From positions 1 to 22,255 of the forward strand of contig CAMPHX010000001.1 in assembly GCA_946886085.1 (NCBI GenBank): 22,255 nucleotides of DNA. The letters run 5' to 3'. The notes under the pieces were generated by a model, which was not told where the DNA came from, made no database searches, and saw nothing but the letters and a program-made list of their open reading frames with translations. Below are positions 17,701 through 22,255 of this stretch, piece by piece (the stretch's first letter is position 1; every line of letters starts with the position of its first letter). The position numbers were made by a program, and so were the translations under genes. This DNA is from an uncultured Flavobacteriales bacterium (lineage in GTDB: Bacteria; Bacteroidota; Bacteroidia; Flavobacteriales; Vicingaceae).

Positions 17701-18532
17701 GAGCATCTTAAAAAAACAATATTTTCAATTAATTCTTTTAAAACTAAGTACAGGTGGTTTTAATGCCTGGACAATAGAAAACTGGAGTACACTTTTATTG
17801 CAATGCATGGGAAATGTGTTGGGTGAAAGTAAAAGCAACGAAGTTTTATTAAAAATAAATGGAAAGTTGCTGGCTGAAAAGGGCGATCAATACAAAAGTG
17901 GAATCATTTTGTTAGATCAGATGCACCGAACCATTATGAAGAAGGATGAATTAGAAGCCGCCCTTATTAAAAAGAAGGAAGAGGAAGAAGATTATCGAAA
18001 GTTAGGAGAAGAAACACCAAGAGAATTTTTAGACCCTATTTTTATTAAAAATGCAGGACTAATTATTTTGTCACCTTATTTAGGAATGCTATTCGAAAAA
18101 TGCGGATTAATGCTTCAAGGAGAATTTATAGACGAAGAAAGTAAATTTAAAGCCGTTCACTTATTAGAATATGCAGCTACCGGAAAAACAGGAAAAGAAG
18201 AACACGAATTGGTCATTAATAAATTGTTGTGTGGGGTGAATGTAACCGATCCTGTAGAACGAAACATAGAATTATCCGATACAGATAAAGAAATAGTAAA
18301 CGGTTTATTGACTGCTGTAACACAGCAATGGAAACCCTTAAACGGAACATCGATAGAAGGATTACAGCTTTCTTTTTTGCAACGAGATGGCAAACTCGAA
18401 GAAGAGAACGAACAATATTTTTTAAGAATAGAACAAAAAGCATTTGACATGTTGTTGGATCAGATTTCATGGAACATCACCAGAATTAAATTAAGTTGGA
18501 TGCAAAAAATGTTAATTATAGAATGGAGATAA
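14747..18532 (+). CDS. Tape measure protein (Afp14/Pvc14-like)
   Basis: 1261-aa contractile injection system tape measure protein, thought to set tube length from inside the lumen. The conserved N-terminal domain (about 7-90) reads HIIKAQQYHIVLDKEEEAHQ, then YQFDSIELDLGVI. The conserved C-terminal domain (about 1099-1261) begins FIKNAGLIILSPYLGMLFEK and ends near RIKLSWMQKMLIIEW. Between them lies a long helical stretch with a degenerate motif, ending in G-x-L-P-x-W in its best copies, at about residues 116, 314, 518, 701 and 895, so roughly every 195 residues. No transmembrane segment stands out, unlike phage tape measures. The start is TTG at 14747, overlapping the previous stop (TTGA); it puts the family N-terminus right at the start and no closer ATG does so. 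Its 3' end overlaps the ATPase gene. Confidence 0.92.
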   Translation: MTDKIEHIIKAQQYHIVLDKEEEAHQVQSQISVLQESRINSLLETILNRFSNEDNIYQFDSIELDLGVIRKANYENELVYRLEEELTKYFNANITDNGTLRSGKVIVLNDRKLEQFEHFILNGHLNWESSAAKAPSTLLKELMVENRIGLVNLLNEHGKKEPVRKRLIYQFNEEPLESIVAAVAKTESIYIISYKRNMLKHQQQHHFIDTAYTTFRNAVWEVILAYLFVESNSYYNKKSFLQYLIKKIAEKYNLTYELLLNALLEGVASEQKASNELEFKKIIIELKTEHQQQESKSAKSTTKKIAVKEWINQVEHYLKFGSFHSNFQYTSKTAFNHQFEWILLTKDSILVHHITNWLNNSSISDRLLTILNDRVLNQLIKNVSIPFITESIDFFEHIQKNRSILSSSSSALWNEIEVKKARLIIGSFVSEQYLGKEVLPDLLKNLKYELDAKQAVLFQLLTEVQEKLPAKYYQAIEKFLVTFSTVHPEKKQPIADKKIVENITQTIRDFTNNNEVELWHYWINQELPKWMVITGLKKHALLILLKGQLIKQVAQPQIITFIEQLEIRAFQQNTASADSYPPQGELTEKDFFLNKKLEAKNIVISPLILELLEKNISAIVSQKKLFSEWSKEVVELFQQISKKYNIPFTTIFELVVQQLKQATEKKRLYQQLIYLQSSTVFTALTQKVATKEKEQHQHSKVYYVLEKGLLPWWAAAYSWDEFNLDFTQLWNSSTGKKELIQLLHKTAGKISLPTILNKINLEEVWKELDRSSHKIYTVLMVKIHELFKQQMLPAGIITLQEYHQFNEQAFKILAQQQASAKTGELLFNFIKQWISSVNEAEQTTIKNLFIRIMQQIGRTATQVDLKNEIQKWEKELANISENKKTSTTLPIANSVQEFLANHALAEQWESLSLLGQLEKMRQTAAVEWKNILHQTTLRESLVEELDEQAFLKLIHLNLNTNQQQFLVESMSVIECSIPFISSRELSILKKQYFQLILLKLSTGGFNAWTIENWSTLLLQCMGNVLGESKSNEVLLKINGKLLAEKGDQYKSGIILLDQMHRTIMKKDELEAALIKKKEEEEDYRKLGEETPREFLDPIFIKNAGLIILSPYLGMLFEKCGLMLQGEFIDEESKFKAVHLLEYAATGKTGKEEHELVINKLLCGVNVTDPVERNIELSDTDKEIVNGLLTAVTQQWKPLNGTSIEGLQLSFLQRDGKLEEENEQYFLRIEQKAFDMLLDQISWNITRIKLSWMQKMLIIEWR

Positions 18533-19863
18533 TACAACAATCAGCACATACCATTTACCACGAAGTGATGTGGTTCGAAAGAGTAGTAGATACAGCTCTC
18601 ACACTTTATTTTAAAAATGAAAGTGAGTTCGATTCCATTTATGCCCATCAACCACCAGAAATAGTTACTGTTGATTCTCCTTACACTCAATTAATCCGAG
18701 AATATGAATTAGGATTTGAAGAAAGGTTGATATTAATTTTAGCCTTAATTCCCCATGTAAAACCACAATGTTTAGATGTGTTTTTAATTAAGAATCAAAA
18801 CTTGGATTGTGAATTTTCTGAATTTGGAGGAGTTAAATCGACCATCAAGTCTGGATTTTTTCCAACCCTTGAAACCGCTTGTTTTATTTTGGGAGGATAT
18901 GATTTTAATGCCCGATTTACTTTTTTAAGCGTCATTAAGAAAGAACATCTTATGTATAAAATGGGCATTTTAGATTATGATGCCGAACAGGATTTTGGAT
19001 TGCACCAACCCTTAAAAATCTCCAATGAATATTTAGGATTATTGACCACAGGAAAAAAATACTTACCACAATTCGGAGCTAAGTTCCCAGCCAAAGAAAT
19101 TTCTACCAAATTAAATTGGGAAGATTTAATTGTAGATCAAAACGTAATGGAAGATTTAACAGAAGTAAAAGATTGGTTGTTGTACAGTGATTTGATACTC
19201 AACGAGTGGGAATTAGACAACAAATTAAAACCCGGTTATCGAGTGTTGTTTTATGGACCTCCCGGAACAGGAAAAACAATGGCAGCATCATTATTGGGAA
19301 AAGCGACCAATCGTCCGGTTTTTAGAGTGGATCTTTCCTTGGTGGTTTCTAAATACATTGGAGAAACAGAAAAGAATTTGGGGCAACTTTTTGACGAAGC
19401 AGAGCACAAAGACTGGATTTTGTTTTTTGACGAGGCCGATGCATTGTTTGGAAAACGAACCTCTACCAAAGGAGCGAACGACCGATATGCCAATCAGGAA
19501 GTAGCATATTTACTACAACGGATAGAAGATTTTTCGGGATTAGTAGTGTTGGCAACAAATATCCAAACCAACATTGATGTAGCTTTTTCCAGAAGATTTC
19601 AGAGTATGATTCACTTTCCGAAACCCGGTAAAAAAGAACGAAAGTTGCTGTGGGAAAGACTGTTTCAGGACACCTTTGAACTAGAACCAGCCATTAATTT
19701 AGAAACCCTATCAGACGACTATGAATTGAGCGGGGGAGAGATGATAAATGTGTTGAGGTATTGTGCATTGGAAGCCGCCAAAAGAAATAAAAAAATAATT
19801 GAATTAAACGACATCATTATTGGTGTTAGAAGAGAATATAATAAATCGAATAAAACTATTTAA
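18523..19863 (+). CDS. AAA+ ATPase (Afp15/Pvc15-like)
   Basis: 446-aa AAA+ ATPase. Numbered from the ATG at 18523: Walker A GPPGTGKT at 245-252, the pore-like segment KYIGETEKNLGQLF, Walker B ILFFDEAD at 299-306, sensor-1 region LVVLATNIQTN, and the arginine-finger region SRRF at 356-359. All core catalytic residues are present. The N-terminal 240 residues form the family-specific domain (ERLILILALIPHVKP, FARFTFL-type stretch). Afp15-type ATPases are not in the finished particle but are needed for assembly, sheath stabilisation or cargo loading. The frame is open up to an ATG at 18496, which would overlap the tape measure gene by 37 bases. I prefer 18523 (10-base overlap). Confidence 0.93.
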   Translation: MEIIQQSAHTIYHEVMWFERVVDTALTLYFKNESEFDSIYAHQPPEIVTVDSPYTQLIREYELGFEERLILILALIPHVKPQCLDVFLIKNQNLDCEFSEFGGVKSTIKSGFFPTLETACFILGGYDFNARFTFLSVIKKEHLMYKMGILDYDAEQDFGLHQPLKISNEYLGLLTTGKKYLPQFGAKFPAKEISTKLNWEDLIVDQNVMEDLTEVKDWLLYSDLILNEWELDNKLKPGYRVLFYGPPGTGKTMAASLLGKATNRPVFRVDLSLVVSKYIGETEKNLGQLFDEAEHKDWILFFDEADALFGKRTSTKGANDRYANQEVAYLLQRIEDFSGLVVLATNIQTNIDVAFSRRFQSMIHFPKPGKKERKLLWERLFQDTFELEPAINLETLSDDYELSGGEMINVLRYCALEAAKRNKKIIELNDIIIGVRREYNKSNKTI

Positions 19864-19865
19864 TA

Positions 19866-19920
19866 AATGTTGAATTATGAATGCTGAATTTTAAATAAAG
19901 CCCTATTCAACATTCACAAT
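19866..19920. repeat. Imperfect inverted repeat / hairpin before the PAAR gene
   Basis: The 80-base gap (19864-19943) holds related inverted repeats. AATGTTGAAT (19866-19875) is perfectly complementary to ATTCAACATT (19905-19914). Alternatively ATTATGAATGCTGAAT (19874-19889) pairs with ATTCAACATTCACAAT (19905-19920) at 14 of 16 positions around a 15-base loop. The two left arms share one right arm, so two competing folds are possible. No T-run follows on the + strand, so it is not a clear terminator. It may be an attenuator, an mRNA-processing or stability element, or a remnant of a dispersed intergenic repeat. Confidence 0.6.
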
Positions 19921-19943
19921 AATGCATTAAAAATTAAAAAAAT

Positions 19944-20336
19944 ATGCCAGATCAAGTATGTATGGGAGCAATGATGACCTGCTCATATGGAGTAGCACCA
20001 TGCCCTTTGGTGGTTTTGCCAGCCAATAAAGTAACAACCAGCAATATGCCAGCAGCAAATATTCAGGATTATAAGCCCATTGTAAACATTGCCACATTTG
20101 GAATGTGTAATTCAACCACTAATCCGGCTGTAATTGCACTTACAGCTGCAGCTCTTGGCGTTCACACTCCGGCACCTTGTATTCCTGCAACCACTTCACC
20201 GTGGTCACCGGGATCCAGTACCGTAAAACTTGCGAAACAACCCGCCTTAAATAATAGTTGTAAATGCAATTGCATGTGGGGAGGAGAAATTTCATTCACA
20301 TCAGCAGGTCAAGTGCAATGTACAGTAGCAGAATAA
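19944..20336 (+). CDS. PAAR-like DUF4280 spike-tip protein
   Basis: 130-aa DUF4280 protein, a PAAR-like family that forms the sharp cone on top of VgrG-like spikes. Visible motifs are VCMGAMMTCSYGVAPCPLVV, MPAANIQDYKPIVNIATFGM, then TPAPCIPATTSPWSPGSS and CNCMWGGEISFTSAGQ. It has nine cysteines (6, 13, 20, 55, 79, 106, 108, 110, 126) and His74, enough for tip metal binding and possibly disulfides. In AFP/PVC the tip gene (afp10) lies beside the spike and gp25 genes; here it is more than 12 kb downstream, after the ATPase and next to the effector gene. It has its own 80-base leader, so its expression may be partly separate. No effector domain is fused. Confidence 0.92.
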   Translation: MPDQVCMGAMMTCSYGVAPCPLVVLPANKVTTSNMPAANIQDYKPIVNIATFGMCNSTTNPAVIALTAAALGVHTPAPCIPATTSPWSPGSSTVKLAKQPALNNSCKCNCMWGGEISFTSAGQVQCTVAE

Positions 20337-20339
20337 AAA

Positions 20340-20591
20340 ATGGAGAAAGTATTAAACATAACGGAAACAATATTAAACAGTCCTTATGTCAATATGTTTT
20401 TGGCGGTACTGTTTTTATATACCAGCATTACCGGGTTAATTGATAATTATCAATCCAACGTTAAAGGACTGACCATTCACCATGGTATTGCACTCTACGG
20501 TTTAGTGATGTTTTTAAAATCCATCATCACTGCTTTGCAAGCCATTAGTGGGATTAAAAAGGTTAAGGATGAGTTTAAAGAGAGACAATAA
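20340..20591 (+). CDS. Small two-helix membrane protein
   Basis: 83-aa protein starting three bases after the PAAR stop. Two hydrophobic helices are visible, at about residues 14-35 (YVNMFLAVLFLYTSITGLI) and 47-69 (GIALYGLVMFLKSIITALQA), joined by a polar loop (DNYQSNVKG) and ending in a charged tail (KKVKDEFKERQ). By the positive-inside rule, the C-terminal tail is likely cytoplasmic. I do not recognise a family. Holin-like size and topology suggest a role in release or in anchoring the particle to the inner membrane, but nothing in the sequence proves this. Close coupling to the PAAR gene suggests co-expression. It is the last + strand gene of the cluster. Confidence 0.75.
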   Translation: MEKVLNITETILNSPYVNMFLAVLFLYTSITGLIDNYQSNVKGLTIHHGIALYGLVMFLKSIITALQAISGIKKVKDEFKERQ

Positions 20592-20598
20592 TATTATT
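20587..20598. other. AT-only palindrome at the convergent gene junction
   Basis: AATAATATTATT is a perfect 12-base palindrome spanning the stop of the membrane-protein gene and most of the nine bases separating it from the convergent effector gene's stop (20601-20603). It has no GC stem, so it is a poor intrinsic terminator. I see no better terminator here on either strand. Confidence 0.3.
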
Positions 20599-20600
20599 AT

Positions 20601-22255
20601 TTATATATAATTTTTTTCGTGTAAATACCATGCTACAGCACTTATTCCTAAAGTTATACCGCCAGTCCAGAAATAACTTGTTCCTAATATTAATCCCGTT
20701 CCTATAGCTGCTGTAGTGGCAATTGCAGTTTTTTTAGGTTCATCTTTAGCATAAGCTTTAGCTTTTAGTAACATACTCTCAGAGACTTTTTCTCGATATT
20801 TAATCTCTTTTTTCAATAAGGTAGCCAATATCTGTAGATCTAAATTTGACATGGATTCAATATCAGATTCTTTTAATATCTTTCCTTTATATTCCATTTT
20901 TACATTAGAAACAATTGCTTCCAATTTCCAAAAGAGCTCGAACGTTTCAAGTTTTTCCGGGTCAATTTCCCCTTCGTTAAAATGTAGACCTCTTGTATAC
21001 AAATCATTATCTGGGATAAGATCATGACCTAAATATGTAAAGTTTGATTTGGCAAATGTCTTTTGGTGATCTGCATCATACTTATCATATCCATCTCCAG
21101 CTTGCCCCCAAGGAGAAGGTGGCTTACCTTCAGCTCTACCTATAATAGCTGGCTTTATAGAAGGTCCTCCTTCTCCACCTTTGTTTTTTGCGTCTTTTGT
21201 AGGTCTAGATTCTATATTAATTGCATGATTCCACCCTCCATTTGTATAAGCTACGCATTGGAAATCTACATCTATATCGCTCCAACCATGGGGTACTGGT
21301 CCAGTCCCTTTAGGAATAACTTTTACTTGGTAATAAATATCATCTGGAGTTCCTGTTGATTTCTTTTTATTTTCTTCGAACAACTGTCCTTTTACATAAT
21401 TCTCCATATAACTTTTGTGCTTGCTATTAGCATGAGCAGTTATTGGAAAAAGATTGGCAGCGATTCCTAATCCTCCCATTTGACCATTCATCAAATGTCC
21501 TCGAATCATTCGTTTTATTCCAATACTTTTAAGGGAAGACATAATACCAGATTGTACTCCAGAACCAGGTTCTGATCCTTTAATTTCATCAGTAGGATCC
21601 AATCTAGCTCTCATTTCATGTCCAACAATTTCTTTTTTAGCCCCTTTAATAGAATCTATATAATCAAATGTTCTAGGGAAATAATCAATTTTAGTTGCTC
21701 GTTGTATAACTCCTGATACAATACTTTTAGAATTTAGTTTACGTTGTATGATATTTGACCTAGCTATAGCTTTAGCTCCCATTACATCTGCTTCTCTTTC
21801 TAGGCCGGAATCATCATTAATATTCACTTTCCCTTTTAATTGTTTAGTTGTTTGTACCCTTCCTTGTTTTTGCTGTACCACATGCCAGGCTTCATGCGGT
21901 AAATGTTTTTCTTGCCCTGATGCAATATGTATTTGATTTCCTTGAGCAAAAGCATGAGCTTGTAGTTGTGCTGGTTGAGAGGAATTGTAATGCACTTTTA
22001 CATCGCTCATAACCAATCCTGATAGATTTTCTATTCCAGATTTTAAGTTATCAGGCATGCCTGTATTGTTAGTTTTTCGTTGAATGGTTTGATCACTACT
22101 ATAATGGTTAGCCATTTCTTGCAGTCTCATTTGCGCAACAGCCTCAGATCGATTATCTACAAATTGAAAGGTAGAATTACTTCTATTTGTCTTTTGAGGA
22201 ATAGAACTAATCAAAAACCTATTTTCTCTTTCTAGTATTTTATCAGTGTAAATAC
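20601..22255 (-). CDS. eCIS_core (DUF4157) effector with endonuclease-like domain, 5' partial
   Basis: Probable cargo toxin, convergent with the operon. The frame is open to the right edge: upstream of the TTG at 22212-22214 it reads YTDKILERENRFL, so the start lies outside the window. Numbering from that TTG, residues 16-35 carry the eCIS-cargo motif FQFVDNRSEAVAQMRLQEMA. Residues about 53-150 form the eCIS_core/DUF4157 domain with HEAWH (107-111) and LEREADVMG (E141 is a possible third zinc ligand). IQRK occurs at 44 and 156, and IQRA at 170. Residues about 230-275 contain RGHLMNGQMGG and NLFPITAHANSKH, resembling the DNA/RNA non-specific endonuclease (NS_2) pattern. Residues 496-530 are hydrophobic with a central Gly-Gly turn. 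The effector role follows from the family and locus; nuclease activity is inferred. No immunity gene is evident in the window. Confidence 0.88.
   Translation of the reverse strand, partial: IYTDKILERENRFLISSIPQKTNRSNSTFQFVDNRSEAVAQMRLQEMANHYSSDQTIQRKTNNTGMPDNLKSGIENLSGLVMSDVKVHYNSSQPAQLQAHAFAQGNQIHIASGQEKHLPHEAWHVVQQKQGRVQTTKQLKGKVNINDDSGLEREADVMGAKAIARSNIIQRKLNSKSIVSGVIQRATKIDYFPRTFDYIDSIKGAKKEIVGHEMRARLDPTDEIKGSEPGSGVQSGIMSSLKSIGIKRMIRGHLMNGQMGGLGIAANLFPITAHANSKHKSYMENYVKGQLFEENKKKSTGTPDDIYYQVKVIPKGTGPVPHGWSDIDVDFQCVAYTNGGWNHAINIESRPTKDAKNKGGEGGPSIKPAIIGRAEGKPPSPWGQAGDGYDKYDADHQKTFAKSNFTYLGHDLIPDNDLYTRGLHFNEGEIDPEKLETFELFWKLEAIVSNVKMEYKGKILKESDIESMSNLDLQILATLLKKEIKYREKVSESMLLKAKAYAKDEPKKTAIATTAAIGTGLILGTSYFWTGGITLGISAVAWYLHEKNYI

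Noticed and set aside
18157..18450. 97-aa open frame on the - strand
   Set aside because: It is antisense to the conserved C-terminal domain of the tape measure and has no family features.
19253..19504. Alternative + frame inside the ATPase gene
   Set aside because: It overlaps the Walker A and B region of a clearly conserved AAA+ protein in another frame.
1..20591. Prophage or R-type pyocin cluster
   Set aside because: No capsid, terminase, portal, lysis or integrase genes. The presence of DUF4255, LysM adaptor, Afp14-like tape measure, AAA+ ATPase and DUF4157 protein points to an eCIS.
1..20591. Type VI secretion system
   Set aside because: No split TssB/TssC sheath, no ClpV, no TssJLM membrane complex; the tube and spike genes fit eCIS classes better.
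21063..21359. 98-aa open + frame opposite the effector gene, possible immunity protein
   Set aside because: It is antisense to the effector coding region, starts without a plausible leader and shows no family features. I see no convincing immunity gene.

Overview
The window looks like a piece of a Bacteroidota (Flavobacteriia/Cytophagia-like) chromosome. The DNA is AT-rich, genes are closely packed with A-rich leaders instead of strong Shine-Dalgarno sites, and the protein families are typical of that phylum. It carries one nearly complete extracellular contractile injection system (eCIS; related to AFP, PVC, MAC and AlgoCIS). Such systems are phage-tail-like syringes used to deliver protein cargo. 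There are no phage capsid, terminase or lysis genes, no T6SS membrane-complex genes, no tRNA or rRNA genes, no CRISPR array and no transposon.

Layout. Positions 1-20591 hold about 15 genes, all on the + strand, most separated by fewer than 20 bases or overlapping. In order they are: DUF4255 cap/tube terminator (Afp16-like, 5' truncated by the window edge); an unrecognised 344-aa protein, possibly a cap adaptor; one sheath protein with a large extra Ala/Thr-rich helical insertion; two gp19-like tube proteins; a 52-aa DUF5908-type protein; a LysM tube-baseplate adaptor (Afp7-like); a VgrG-like spike (Afp8); a gp25-like wedge protein (Afp9); the Afp11-like baseplate protein; a fibre-like protein; the Afp12-like baseplate protein; the Afp14-like tape measure; the Afp15-like AAA+ ATPase; then, after an 80-base gap with an imperfect hairpin, a PAAR-like DUF4280 tip and a small two-helix membrane protein.

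On the - strand, convergent with the operon and starting beyond the right edge, is an eCIS_core (DUF4157) protein. It has a HEAWH metal-binding motif, repeated IQRK/IQRA motifs, an endonuclease-like GHLxN motif and a hydrophobic C-terminal hairpin. It is the likely cargo/effector.

How they work together. The spike (VgrG-like) plus PAAR tip sits on the gp25/Afp11/Afp12 baseplate. The LysM protein links the spike complex to the gp19-like inner tube, whose length is probably set by the tape measure. One sheath protein wraps the tube, and the DUF4255 protein caps it. The AAA+ ATPase is thought to help assembly or cargo loading. The most notable points are the sheath insertion, the roughly 195-residue periodic motif in the tape measure, the PAAR tip placed away from the spike and next to a membrane protein and the effector, and the multi-domain effector itself.
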